Program-made: the position numbers and the translations under genes
The notes under the pieces: generated by a model
What the model was told of the DNA's origin: nothing
What the model saw: the letters and a program-made list of their open reading frames with translations, nothing else
Databases searched by the model: none
Source: DATDOY01 sp035293045
GTDB taxonomy: Bacteria > Actinomycetota > Acidimicrobiia > IMCC26256 > JACPCJ01
DNA length: 36,543 nucleotides
Assembly: GCA_035293045.1 (NCBI GenBank)
Contig: DATDOY010000134.1
Location: 1 to 36,543, forward strand
Reading direction: 5' to 3'
Part shown: in pieces, positions 17,265-24,606 of the stretch
How positions within the stretch are numbered: position 1 is the stretch's first letter
Layout: every line of letters starts with the position of its first letter

Positions 17265-17627
17265 TCAGGCGGCTTCGAGCGCCTGGCGCGCCTGGTCCAC
17301 GAGTGCGTCGAACGCTTCGGGCTCGGTCACGGCGAGATCGGCGAGGACCTTGCGGTCGACCTCGATGCCCGCAGACTTCAACCCGGCGATGAACCTGGAG
17401 TAGGCCATGTCGCGCTCGCGGCACGCTGCATTGATGCGGGCGATCCACAGCCGGCGGAAGTCGCGCTTTTTCGCCCTCCGGTCGCGATAGGCGTACTGGA
17501 GCGAATGCATGACCTGCTCGTTGGCGGTCTTGAACCGCCGGCTGCGTGCGCCGGAGTACCCCTTCGCGCGATCAAGCACCTTCCGGCGGTGCTTCTTCGA
17601 GTGGACCGAACGCTTGACGCGTGCCAT
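17265..17627 (-). CDS. rplT: 50S ribosomal protein L20
   Basis: A 120-residue basic protein beginning MARVKRSVHSKKHRRKVLDRAKGY, with the diagnostic HSLQYAYRDRRAKKRDFRRLWIARINAA run. It is an early-assembly 23S rRNA binder. GGAG stands seven bases before the ATG at 17627. It follows rpmI by 50 bp and precedes the trmH-like gene. In other bacteria L20 represses its own operon by binding the infC leader. That would be a candidate ligand for the structured leader seen upstream of infC here (inference). Confidence 0.98.
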   Translation of the reverse strand: MARVKRSVHSKKHRRKVLDRAKGYSGARSRRFKTANEQVMHSLQYAYRDRRAKKRDFRRLWIARINAACRERDMAYSRFIAGLKSAGIEVDRKVLADLAVTEPEAFDALVDQARQALEAA

Positions 17628-17677
17628 TGCAAACTCCTTCGAATCAATGTGAGAACGGCGCCGATGGGCGAAGCTGA

Positions 17678-17872
17678 CTACAGGCTGAGCGCCCGACGGA
17701 CTTGGCGCTTTTGACCGCCCGTGACCTCCGCGGGACGACCCAGCCGACGAGTACGCGTGCTCGACTTCTTGCGCAGGATGTGCGCTCGGAACCCGCGGCG
17801 GCGCAGCAGCCGGCCGGTGCCGGTCACCTTGAACCGCTTGGCGGACGCTCGGTGCGTCTTGGTCTTGGGCAT
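17678..17872 (-). CDS. rpmI: 50S ribosomal protein L35
   Basis: 64 residues, MPKTKTHRASAKRFKVTGTG, then LLRRRGFRAHILRKKSSTRTRRL: a typical L35. The ATG at 17872 has a clear GAAGGAG ribosome-binding site. It is the middle gene of infC-rpmI-rplT. The 50-bp gap to rplT holds only the rplT ribosome-binding site. Confidence 0.98.
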   Translation of the reverse strand: MPKTKTHRASAKRFKVTGTGRLLRRRGFRAHILRKKSSTRTRRLGRPAEVTGGQKRQVRRALSL

Positions 17873-17949
17873 CGTCGAACTCCTTCGCTGCAACGCGTGT
17901 GCGGGCTGTGTCGTCGTGGTGGCGGGTGAGTCGGGCTTCGGAACAACCC

Positions 17950-18681
17950 CTAGGAGGCCGACTCTTGGGCCAGTTCGGCGGGGTCTTCCCCTTGTGCCGC
18001 ATCCGGGGCGGGCGCCTCGGATGCGTCAGTGTCGGCTGCGATGTCGGCTGCGGGTTCTTCAGTTGACGACGCTTCGTCGGGGGCGGGAACAGGGGCGGGG
18101 GCAGCGGTCGAGCGCTCCGAGGTCTCGCCCTCGCCGGGCTTGCGCTTTCGCCTGCCGTCCTTCAGGGGCGAGAGCACCATGGTCATGTTGCGACCGTCGA
18201 TGCGCGGGTAGTGCTCGATCTCCGCGATCTCGCCCACCTCGTCGGCGACGCGATCGAGAATGCGCTTCCCGAGTTCCGGGTGCGAGACCTCCCGTCCCCG
18301 GAACATGATCGTCAGCTTGACCTTGGAACCCTCCCGAAGGAAGCGCTCGACGTGGCGCACTTTCGTGGCGTAGTCGTGGGCGTCGATCTTGGGGCGAAAC
18401 TTCATCTCCTTGACAGAGATCTGTCCCGCACCGTGTCGCTGCTTCTTCTTCGCTTCCTTCTTCCGCTGGTTCTGCTCGTACTTGTACCGGCTGTAGTCCA
18501 TGACCCGGCACACCGGCGGATTGGCACTCGGTGCGACCTCGACGAGGTCGAGATCTTTCCCCTTCGCGTATTCAAGGGCATCGGACAGGCTCCGCACCCC
18601 GAGCTGTTCGCCGTCGTCTCCGATGAGGCGGACATCCCGGGTTCGGATCTGCTCGTTGACCCTGGCGTCGTCTACTGCGAT
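17950..18681 (-). CDS. infC: Translation initiation factor IF-3 with acidic C-terminal tail
   Basis: Binds the 30S subunit and polices start-codon choice. The N-domain (about 6-75, ARVNEQIRTRDVRLIGDDGEQ, PPVCRVMDYSRYKYEQ), linker and C-domain (KLTIMFRGREVSHPELG, DGRNMTMVLSPLK) are complete. Residues ~177-243 form an extra Ala/Pro/Glu/Asp-rich tail not needed by ordinary IF-3. No ATG, GTG or TTG is suitably placed. The codon before AVDDARVNEQ is ATC (18679-18681), with AAAGGTGG seven bases upstream, so I start there. Non-AUG starts in infC are the known basis of IF-3 autoregulation. A long in-frame reading to 18963 crosses the leader terminator and is rejected. Confidence 0.94.
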   Translation of the reverse strand: MAVDDARVNEQIRTRDVRLIGDDGEQLGVRSLSDALEYAKGKDLDLVEVAPSANPPVCRVMDYSRYKYEQNQRKKEAKKKQRHGAGQISVKEMKFRPKIDAHDYATKVRHVERFLREGSKVKLTIMFRGREVSHPELGKRILDRVADEVGEIAEIEHYPRIDGRNMTMVLSPLKDGRRKRKPGEGETSERSTAAPAPVPAPDEASSTEEPAADIAADTDASEAPAPDAAQGEDPAELAQESAS

Positions 18682-18941
18682 GGCAGCACCACCTTTCTTG
18701 GGCTTCCTGGTTCCTCGGCTCGTGGCCGGTGGTTGTGATCTCTGGATTTCGCCCGCGAAAAACGGCGGACGAGGAAGCGTCCGCCGTGCGTCGCACGATC
18801 GGCGCCTGGGCGCCGCTCGTGCCTGCGGTACGACCCGGACTCCCTGGTGCGCCCCGCTCGTGCGAAGGTCGGACCGGTGGCCGGGTGGAGGGTTCTCACC
18901 CCCGCTTCCCATATCGGTTGTCGGCTTGGGAGGATACCAGC
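18682..18941. promoter_or_regulatory. Divergent regulatory region and structured infC leader
   Basis: A 260-bp gap between the divergent infC and DUF1844 genes, with no ORF of its own. Toward infC it holds several hairpins: GGCGCC-TG-GGCGCC at 18801-18814, GTGC-GTC-GCAC around 18788-18796 (as drawn on the plus strand), and the intrinsic terminator at 18758-18787. A TATCCT reading on the minus strand (18931-18936) preceded by TGG could be an extended -10 for infC, but the same bases form the ribosome-binding site of the plus-strand gene, so this is weak. No clear promoter for the DUF1844 gene was found. Confidence 0.55.
18758..18787 (-). terminator. Intrinsic terminator in the infC leader (probable attenuator)
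   Basis: On the minus strand ACGGCGGACG and CGTCCGCCGT form a perfect 10-bp GC-rich stem with a 6-nt loop (CTTCCT), with TTTTT at the 3' edge (A-run 18758-18762 on the plus strand). It lies about 77 nt before the infC start. No gene on this strand ends upstream, so it can only act on the infC transcript itself, as in attenuated infC-rpmI-rplT operons. The structure is read directly. The regulatory role is inferred. Confidence 0.75.
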
Positions 18942-19346
18942 ATGAGTGACCCCAACCCACCAAGCGGGACCGCGTCCGAAGCCGAGGCCACGCCTGAGCA
19001 GATCGCCGAAGCCCGGGAGCAATTGCAGCGGGTTCGCGCCGAACTGGCCGAGACGCCCGTCAAGAACATCGTGGCCAACCACGCCATCGGGCTCTGGCAG
19101 TTGGCGCTCTTGCACCTCGGTCTCGACGATCCCGATCGAACGCCCAACCTCGCCGAGGCCAAGCTGGCCATCGACGCCATGGCGTCGCTCGTCGAGGGAG
19201 TGAGCGACCGGCTCGAGGATCACACCGAGCCGCTGACGGACGCGCTGACGACCGTCCGCCTCGCCTTCGTGCGCCTCAGCTCCGACTCAGGTGACCCCGG
19301 CGATGACGGCCCCAGTCCCGATCGCGAGGCCCCAGCCGAGCCATGA
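18942..19346 (+). CDS. DUF1844-family protein
   Basis: 134 residues with an acidic, low-complexity start and end. The core (about 40-112: IVANHAIGLWQLALLHLGL, then PNLAEAKLAIDAMASLVEGV, then LTDALTTVRLAFVRLS) fits DUF1844, a small helical family of unknown function often found next to infC in actinobacteria. There is no signal peptide or membrane span. GGGAGG eight bases before the ATG supports the start. It is transcribed divergently from infC, and its last 60 bases overlap the end of the membrane-protein gene on the other strand. The C-terminal residues after about 113 (Ser/Asp/Pro-rich) are probably disordered. Confidence 0.8.
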   Translation: MSDPNPPSGTASEAEATPEQIAEAREQLQRVRAELAETPVKNIVANHAIGLWQLALLHLGLDDPDRTPNLAEAKLAIDAMASLVEGVSDRLEDHTEPLTDALTTVRLAFVRLSSDSGDPGDDGPSPDREAPAEP

Positions 19347-19946
19347 CCCGACGAACGTGCGGCCCGTTGGCCACGTCGTCAGGGCCGTCGTCACCGTCCA
19401 CGTGACGAGGGTGGGGACCAGGGCGAAGGCAAGGACGATCGCTCCTACGTAGAACGGGAACCCGGTCAGCAGGCTCAACGCGATGAGCGTGACCAGGGTC
19501 CCAGGAACCAGGAGCGCGAGCGCCATGCGTCGCCACGCCGACTCCTTGGGGTGAAGGAATCCGGCGGCCACCAGGGCCAGTCCCGCGCCTGATGCGTACA
19601 CCATCCCCCACCCGGGATTGTCGACCACGACGGTGCCGTCGTCCATGGTGACGTCGCAACGCCTCCCCGGCGGCCACCTCGTCGACTCGTAGCTGATGTG
19701 ATTCCAACCCTCCTCTGGCGGCCAGCATGCTTGGTCGTGCAGGTTCATGTCCCCGAGGGCACTCATGGCAGCCATGGCCAAGACGACGAGCAGCGCCCAC
19801 GGGATGAGATCGGCAGGGCGGGCGGAGGGGGCCACCCGACGCCGAATCGGCCCTTCGGCCGGTTCAGGGACCGGAGGCTGCTCGGCTCGCGAGCGGGAGA
19901 TTTCATGGTGGAACACGACAACCCCCAGCGCTTGGCGGGCCCCCAT
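19287..19946 (-). CDS. Hypothetical membrane protein, about five spans
   Basis: No family recognised. It has about 219 residues. A short polar N-terminal part (EISRSRAEQPPVPEPAEGPIRRR) is followed by span 1 (LIPWALLVVLAMAAMSAL) and a ~45-residue extracytoplasmic loop with two cysteines and many Trp/Pro (QACWPPEEGW, PPGRRCDV), possibly a disulfide. Four more spans follow (GLALVAAGFL, MALALLVPGTLVTLIALSLL, YVGAIVLAFALVPTLVTW, GWGLAIGTGAVIAGV). I start at ATG 19946. GTG at 19952 is equally possible, and no strong ribosome-binding site decides. It is last in the rib-hisG unit, 28 bp after the cold-shock-like gene. Confidence 0.6.
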   Translation of the reverse strand: MGARQALGVVVFHHEISRSRAEQPPVPEPAEGPIRRRVAPSARPADLIPWALLVVLAMAAMSALGDMNLHDQACWPPEEGWNHISYESTRWPPGRRCDVTMDDGTVVVDNPGWGMVYASGAGLALVAAGFLHPKESAWRRMALALLVPGTLVTLIALSLLTGFPFYVGAIVLAFALVPTLVTWTVTTALTTWPTGRTFVGSWLGWGLAIGTGAVIAGVT

Positions 19947-19974
19947 TCTCACACGACACCGAGGTCCGCCACCG

Positions 19975-20172
19975 TCACGCCGGGCGGATGGTCGTCGCCT
20001 CCCAGCGGCCGAGCTTTCCGGGGTTGATCTCGAAGGTGACGGCCGCGTCGACTGCGATCGTCCGCGTGCCGTCGGCGATCTCGGTGCAATGGAACGGATA
20101 CCGCCGGTCGCCGGACTCGATCTCGCCGAGCCCCCGGACCTCGTCGAAGGCGACGACACGACCCTCGGGCAT
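19975..20172 (-). CDS. Cold-shock-domain-like small protein
   Basis: 65 residues, MPEGRVVAFDEVRGLGEIES, then YPFHCTEIADGTRTI and VTFEINPGKLGRWEA. The layout is that of a five-strand OB-fold cold-shock domain: the RNP1-like region reads RGLGEIES instead of KGFGFI, and the RNP2-like region reads YPFHCTEI instead of VFVHFSAI. Several nucleic-acid-stacking aromatics are therefore missing, so RNA binding is uncertain. ATG overlaps the hisG stop by one base (TGATG), implying coupled translation. It is a divergent CSD relative, not a standard CspA. Confidence 0.7.
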   Translation of the reverse strand: MPEGRVVAFDEVRGLGEIESGDRRYPFHCTEIADGTRTIAVDAAVTFEINPGKLGRWEATTIRPA

Positions 20173-21047
20173 CAGTGGACGATCTTGGCGATCGGAAGTT
20201 CGATGATGTCGGTCGCACCGTGCTCTTTGAGCGCGGGGATCAGGATGTTGATCTCGGTCTTGGGAACGACCGCTTCGACGGCGTAGGCGTTCCCACCGTA
20301 GAGCTGGTTGATGGTGGGAGCCTTCATGGCCGGGAGGATGGCGATGACGTCTTCGAGCTTCGCCTCGTCGACGTTGAGCTTCACGAGGACCCGGCCCCGC
20401 GCCTCGAGGGTTCCGGTGAGCAGCGTGGTGAGCTGCTCCATCGCCCGGCGCTTGTCGAGGTCTTCATACGACGCGGGGTTGGCGAACAACTCGGTGTACG
20501 ACGTCATGATCTCGCCGACGATCTTGAGGCCGGCCGCCCGGAGGGACGAACCCGTCTCGGTCAGCTCAACGATCACGTCGACGATGTCGGGGACCTTGGC
20601 CTCGGTGGCTCCGTACGACAGGCGGATGTCGGCCTTGATTCCCTGGTCCGCGAAGAACCGCTCCGTGAGGTTGGGCAGCTCGGTCGACACCCGAATGCCG
20701 TCGCGGAGATCCGCGACCGACTCGACGGGTGATTCGCGAGGGACGGCGACCACGATGCGGACGGGTCGCTGGCTGACCTTCGAATACCGCAGTTCCGTCA
20801 GGGTGACGACATCGGCACCACTCTCTTCGATCCAGTCCCGTCCGGCGATGCCGAGATCGAACAGGCCCTCGGCGACGTATCGCGGGATCTCCTGCGGACG
20901 CAAGATCCGCACCTCGGTGATCCGCGGGTCGTCGACGGTCGGCCGGTAGTCACGGTCGGTCGATCGATTCACCGGGAGGTCGGCGTCCTCGAACAACTGC
21001 AAGGTCGCCTTCTCCAGCGACCCCTTCGGTAGCGCCAAACGCAACAT
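20172..21047 (-). CDS. hisG: ATP phosphoribosyltransferase (long form)
   Basis: First step of histidine synthesis: ATP + PRPP to phosphoribosyl-ATP. 291 residues with the start LRLALPKGSLEKATLQLFEDA, the PRPP-region ELTETGSSLRAAGL, and a C-terminal ACT-like regulatory domain (about 215-291, ending ATDIIELPIAKIV), which marks the long, histidine-inhibited, HisZ-independent form. I prefer ATG at 21047 (one-base TGATG overlap with ribH, GGGAG seven bases upstream). GTG at 21050 is one codon longer. No other his gene, including hisE, is in the window. Confidence 0.95.
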   Translation of the reverse strand: MLRLALPKGSLEKATLQLFEDADLPVNRSTDRDYRPTVDDPRITEVRILRPQEIPRYVAEGLFDLGIAGRDWIEESGADVVTLTELRYSKVSQRPVRIVVAVPRESPVESVADLRDGIRVSTELPNLTERFFADQGIKADIRLSYGATEAKVPDIVDVIVELTETGSSLRAAGLKIVGEIMTSYTELFANPASYEDLDKRRAMEQLTTLLTGTLEARGRVLVKLNVDEAKLEDVIAILPAMKAPTINQLYGGNAYAVEAVVPKTEINILIPALKEHGATDIIELPIAKIVH

Positions 21048-21532
21048 CACTCGTCTCCCTTGGAACGAAGCCTCCGAAGGAGCAGCGCCATGTGGATGGC
21101 GCCCTCGGCCGCTTCGAAGCCCTTGTTCGTCTCGTCGTCTCGCGACCGTTCCTCAGCCTGCTCCACCGTGTCGGTCGTAAGCACACCGAACATCACCGGG
21201 ACGCCCGTTGTCAGTGACACCTCGCGGATGCCGCGGGCGGCCTCCCCCGCCACGAAGTCGAAATGGGCGGTGTCGCCCCGGATCACCGCACCGAGGCACA
21301 CGACCGCGTCGACCCGGCCCGACTCCGCGAGTGCCTTCGCCGCCAGCGGCAGCTCGAACGCCCCGGGGACCCACTCGATCGTGAGGTCGCCTTCGGCGAC
21401 CCCGCGGCGGACAAGGCCCTCCCGGCACCACTTGACCAACGAGTCGGTCGTCGCGCCGTTGAACAGGGCGGCCACGATCGCGACGCGCAGCCCCGACCCG
21501 TCGAGGCTGTCGAACTGCGGCGGCGCCTTCAC
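21047..21532 (-). CDS. ribH: 6,7-dimethyl-8-ribityllumazine synthase
   Basis: 161 residues. Condenses 5-amino-6-ribitylaminouracil with dihydroxybutanone phosphate. Family motifs are RVAIVAALFNGATTDSLV, VPGAFELPLAAKALAE, CLGAVIRGDTAHFDFV, and PVMFGVLTTDTVEQAEER. Starts at GTG 21532 in a GTGA overlap with the ribBA stop. Fourth gene of ribD-E-BA-H under the FMN riboswitch. The reading frame continues upstream inside ribBA but without homology. Confidence 0.97.
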   Translation of the reverse strand: MKAPPQFDSLDGSGLRVAIVAALFNGATTDSLVKWCREGLVRRGVAEGDLTIEWVPGAFELPLAAKALAESGRVDAVVCLGAVIRGDTAHFDFVAGEAARGIREVSLTTGVPVMFGVLTTDTVEQAEERSRDDETNKGFEAAEGAIHMALLLRRLRSKGDE

Positions 21533-22791
21533 GGCTTCTCCCCCAATCCGCCGTCCTCGGCCGCGTCGAGACCGGGGAGCTCCAAGCCGGGAAGGTCGAG
21601 CAGGTGCCCAAGCTTTTCCTGCTTGGCTCGAAGGTACGTGATGTTCTCGGCGTTGAGGCTCGCCTGGAGCGGTACGCGCTCGACGATCTCGAGGCCGTAG
21701 CCCGACAGACCGGTGTATTTCGCAGGGTTGTTGGTCATGAGCCTCATGGTGGTGACGCCGAGATCGGCGAGCACTTGCGCTCCGATGCCGTACTCCCGAT
21801 TGTCGGCGGGAAACCCCAGCTCGAGGTTGGCCTCGACGGTGTCGCGGCCCTGGTCCTGCAGGCTGTAGGCCCGGAGCTTGTGCGAGAGGCCGATGCCGCG
21901 CCCTTCGTGGCCACGAAGGTAGACGACCACCCCATGGCCCTCGGCGGCGATTTTCTCGAGCGCGCCCTCCAGCTGTGGTCCGCAATCGCAGCGCATCGAG
22001 CCGAAGACGTCACCGGTGAGGCACTCCGAGTGCACCCGCACGAGGACGTCCTGGCGCCCGGCGACGTCGCCTCGCACCAAGGCGACGTGGTGCGCCCCGT
22101 CGAGGACCGATTCGTAGCCGTACGCGACGAACGGCCCGTAGGCCGTCGGGATGCGGGCCTCGGCGATCCGTCGCACGAGCTTCTCGTGCTGCCGGCGGTA
22201 GCGGATGAGGTCCTCGATCGAGATCATCACGAGATCGTGTTCCTGCGCGAATCGCTCGAGGTCTGGGAGCCGGGCCGGCATCCCGTCGTCGTTCACGATC
22301 TCGCACAGGACGCCGGCCGGGTACATGCCGGCGTGGCGGGCGAGGTCGACCGCCGCCTCCGTGTGTCCGGCCCGCTTCAGGACACCGCCGTCTCGGTAGC
22401 GGAGAGGGAAGATGTGACCCGGTCGGGCAAGATCCTCGGGCCGCGTGGCCGGGTCGATCAGCGCCAGAATCGACGCGGCGCGGTCGGCGGCCGAGATTCC
22501 CGTGGTCGTCCCCTGGCGCACGTCGACCGAGATGGTGAAGGCCGTCCGCTGCGACTCGGTGTTGTCGCTCACCATCAACGGGAGCTGCAGCTCGTCGAGA
22601 CGCTCGCCCGGGAGCGGCGTGCAGATCACCCCGCTCGTGTGGCGAACCATGAACCCGATCTTCTCGGGCGTCACCTTCTCGGCGGCCATGATCAGGTCGC
22701 CTTCGTTCTCGCGGTCGGCGTCGTCGACCACAATCACGAGGTCTCCCCGCGCGATGGCGTCGATGGCCTCTTGGACTTCTCTGAACGGCAT
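21529..22791 (-). CDS. ribBA: Bifunctional dihydroxybutanone-phosphate synthase / GTP cyclohydrolase II
   Basis: 420 residues. The N-terminal RibB half (1-~200) has DDADRENEGDLIMAAE, the acidic metal-binding loop, and RPGHIFPLRYRDGGVLKRAGHTEA. The C-terminal RibA half (~210-400) has the zinc cysteines C257, C268 and C270 in HSECLTGDVFGSMRCDCGPQ, the catalytic region GHEGRGIGLSHKLRAYSLQD and TNNPAKYTGLSGYGLEI. Both active sites look complete. The C-terminal ~25 residues are a Leu/Pro/Gly tail. Starts at ATG 22791, 19 bases after the ribE stop. Confidence 0.97.
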   Translation of the reverse strand: MPFREVQEAIDAIARGDLVIVVDDADRENEGDLIMAAEKVTPEKIGFMVRHTSGVICTPLPGERLDELQLPLMVSDNTESQRTAFTISVDVRQGTTTGISAADRAASILALIDPATRPEDLARPGHIFPLRYRDGGVLKRAGHTEAAVDLARHAGMYPAGVLCEIVNDDGMPARLPDLERFAQEHDLVMISIEDLIRYRRQHEKLVRRIAEARIPTAYGPFVAYGYESVLDGAHHVALVRGDVAGRQDVLVRVHSECLTGDVFGSMRCDCGPQLEGALEKIAAEGHGVVVYLRGHEGRGIGLSHKLRAYSLQDQGRDTVEANLELGFPADNREYGIGAQVLADLGVTTMRLMTNNPAKYTGLSGYGLEIVERVPLQASLNAENITYLRAKQEKLGHLLDLPGLELPGLDAAEDGGLGEKP

Positions 22792-22810
22792 GGCGTCCTC
22801 TTCCTGTTCC

Positions 22811-23416
22811 CTACGGGCTCTGCTCGAACGGCGCGACGAGGCGCTCGACGTACTTTGCGATCACATCGACTTCCAGATTCACGGGATCGCCTTCGCCTTT
22901 GCTACCGAGCGTGGTGACCTGCGCGGTGTGCGGAATCACGGCGACCCGGAATCCCTCCCTGGTCACGGCCGCCACGGTGAGGCTGACCCCGTCGACCGCG
23001 ACCGACCCCTTCTCGACGAGATATCGCGTCACTGCTGCGGGCGCACTCACGTCCAACTCGAAGGAGCCGTCCGGTCCCGGAGCTTTCCGACTGATCACGC
23101 CGGTGGCGTCCACGTGCCCTTGCACGAGATGTCCGTCGAGACGACCCGTCGCGGCCATCGGCCGCTCGAGGTTCACGGCGTCCCCCGGCTCGAGGCGCCC
23201 CAACGACGTTCGGCCGAGCGTTTCGGCCACGACGTCGGCGGCGAACCAACCCGCACCGATCTCCACCGCGGTGAGGCAGCACCCATTCACGGCGACCGAC
23301 CCACCGATGGCGAGATCCTCGGCGATCGTCGGTGATTCGATGACAATCCGAGCGCCGTCGGACCGTGCGTCGACGGACCGCACCGTCGCGAGCTCTTCGA
23401 CAATTCCCGTGAACAT
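22811..23416 (-). CDS. ribE: Riboflavin synthase (alpha subunit)
   Basis: 201 residues with two lumazine-binding beta-barrel repeats. The first begins MFTGIVEELATVRS and includes GGSVAVNGCCLTAVE. The second starts around DGHLVQGHVDATGVI and includes KGSVAVDGVSLTVA. It dismutates two lumazines into riboflavin. ATG at 23416 overlaps the ribD stop by one base. A reading with five more residues upstream is rejected because MFTGIVE is the invariant start. Confidence 0.97.
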   Translation of the reverse strand: MFTGIVEELATVRSVDARSDGARIVIESPTIAEDLAIGGSVAVNGCCLTAVEIGAGWFAADVVAETLGRTSLGRLEPGDAVNLERPMAATGRLDGHLVQGHVDATGVISRKAPGPDGSFELDVSAPAAVTRYLVEKGSVAVDGVSLTVAAVTREGFRVAVIPHTAQVTTLGSKGEGDPVNLEVDVIAKYVERLVAPFEQSP

Positions 23417-24519
23417 CAGACCGGCCTCCACACCGTGCGGACGTCGTCTCCGATTCGGTCAACCGTCACGAGGCGCCAGCGCGGGGCGCCGGCGAGCGAT
23501 GGGACGGCGAGGCCAGACCACAGCGGAACGGCGCCGTCGCCGAGGACGACTCCGCTGGTGTACAGCACGACTTCGTCCGCCAGTCCTTCCTTCATGAGTG
23601 AGCCCTGCAGGGTGGACCCGCCCTCGACGAGCGCTTGGAGTAGCCCGCGCCGGCCGAGGAGTTCGAACGTCGCGGCCGCGTCCACCCCGCCTCCGTGTCC
23701 CGCGCCCACCTCCTCCACCTCCGCGCCGGCCGTCTTCCACGCCCGCACCGCCGAGCCCTCCGCCTGCGCGGTGGTGACGACGAGGGTTGGCGCGAGGCTC
23801 ATATCGAAGAGCGGCCCCTCAGCCGGCACCCGCCCGGTCGCGTCTAACAACACCCGAAGGGGCTGGGCGAAGCGGCCCGCATCCGGTCCGCGCGCGGTAA
23901 GCCGAGGGCGATCCGCCAGCGCGGTTCCCGACCCGACCACGACGGCTTGAGATGCGGCGCGAAGCCCGTGGGCATCGCTTCGCGCCTCCTCGCCCGTGAT
24001 CCACTGCGACGTCCGGTCGGCCGCCGCGATCTTCCCGTCGAGGCTCACCGCCGCTTTGATCACGATGAATGGACGGCCCGTCGCTCGGTGGTGCAGATAC
24101 GGGAGCAGCGATTCGGCGGCCGCTTCTGCCTCGACGCCGCCCACAACCTCGATTCCCGCCGCGCGTAGCGCCGCCGCACCGGCGCCACGGACCCTCGCGT
24201 CGGGGTCCTCGAGCGCGAACACAACGCGCTTCACGCCTGCCGCCACGAGGGCGTCGGTGCATGGGGGTGTCCGTCCGTGGTGGACGCACGGTTCGAGCGA
24301 GACGTAGGCAGTGGCTCCTGCTGCCGCGTCTCCCGCCTCTGCGAGGGCGGCGACCTCCGCGTGCGCCTCGCCGGGCCGTACGTGAAAACCCCGGCCGATG
24401 ATCGACCCGTCGCGCACCACGACGCACCCGACCCACGGGTTCGGAGGCGCGCTCAGTCGGCCCCGCGCTCCCTCAGCGATGGCCATCTGCATCGCTTGTG
24501 CGTCGGTGATGGCGGACAC
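23416..24519 (-). CDS. ribD: Bifunctional pyrimidine deaminase / reductase
   Basis: 367 residues. The N-terminal deaminase domain has zinc ligands H53 (HAEV), C78 and C87 in LEPCVHHGRTPPC. The C-terminal reductase domain (~150-367) includes RPFIVIKAAVSLDGKIAAADRTSQWITG and LVEGGSTLQGSLMKEGLADEVVLYTSG. It performs the second and third steps of riboflavin synthesis. The start is GTG at 24519 with a GAGGGGGAG ribosome-binding site. First gene of the rib operon, 87 bp downstream of the FMN riboswitch. Confidence 0.97.
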   Translation of the reverse strand: MSAITDAQAMQMAIAEGARGRLSAPPNPWVGCVVVRDGSIIGRGFHVRPGEAHAEVAALAEAGDAAAGATAYVSLEPCVHHGRTPPCTDALVAAGVKRVVFALEDPDARVRGAGAAALRAAGIEVVGGVEAEAAAESLLPYLHHRATGRPFIVIKAAVSLDGKIAAADRTSQWITGEEARSDAHGLRAASQAVVVGSGTALADRPRLTARGPDAGRFAQPLRVLLDATGRVPAEGPLFDMSLAPTLVVTTAQAEGSAVRAWKTAGAEVEEVGAGHGGGVDAAATFELLGRRGLLQALVEGGSTLQGSLMKEGLADEVVLYTSGVVLGDGAVPLWSGLAVPSLAGAPRWRLVTVDRIGDDVRTVWRPV

Positions 24520-24571
24520 GTCGCTCCCCCTCGGTGCCGTGCCTCGGGCATGACGCGAGGGATGCGACAGC

Positions 24572-24599
24572 TCGCCGGGCGCGTGACGCGCGCCGGCGA
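24572..24599 (-). promoter_or_regulatory. GC-rich hairpin between the FMN aptamer and ribD
   Basis: TCGCCGGGCGCG (24572-24583) pairs with CGCGCCGGCGA (24589-24599) except for one bulged base, around a 5-nt loop. It begins seven bases after the aptamer P1 stem and is likely part of the expression platform. No U-run follows it, so it is not a standard intrinsic terminator. The ribD ribosome-binding site lies about 40 nt further on. The mechanism is not determined. Confidence 0.5.
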
Positions 24600-24606
24600 T
24601 ACGCCG

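Noticed and set aside
18931..18936. TATCCT as the infC -10
   Set aside because: The same bases are the ribosome-binding site of the DUF1844 gene and no -35 fits. Not called as a separate feature.
18682..18963. Long N-terminal extension of infC to ATG 18963
   Set aside because: It would read through the leader terminator and has no IF-3 homology before AVDDARVNEQ.
21604..22917. 437-codon plus-strand frame
   Set aside because: Shadow of ribBA, which has intact zinc and catalytic residues.
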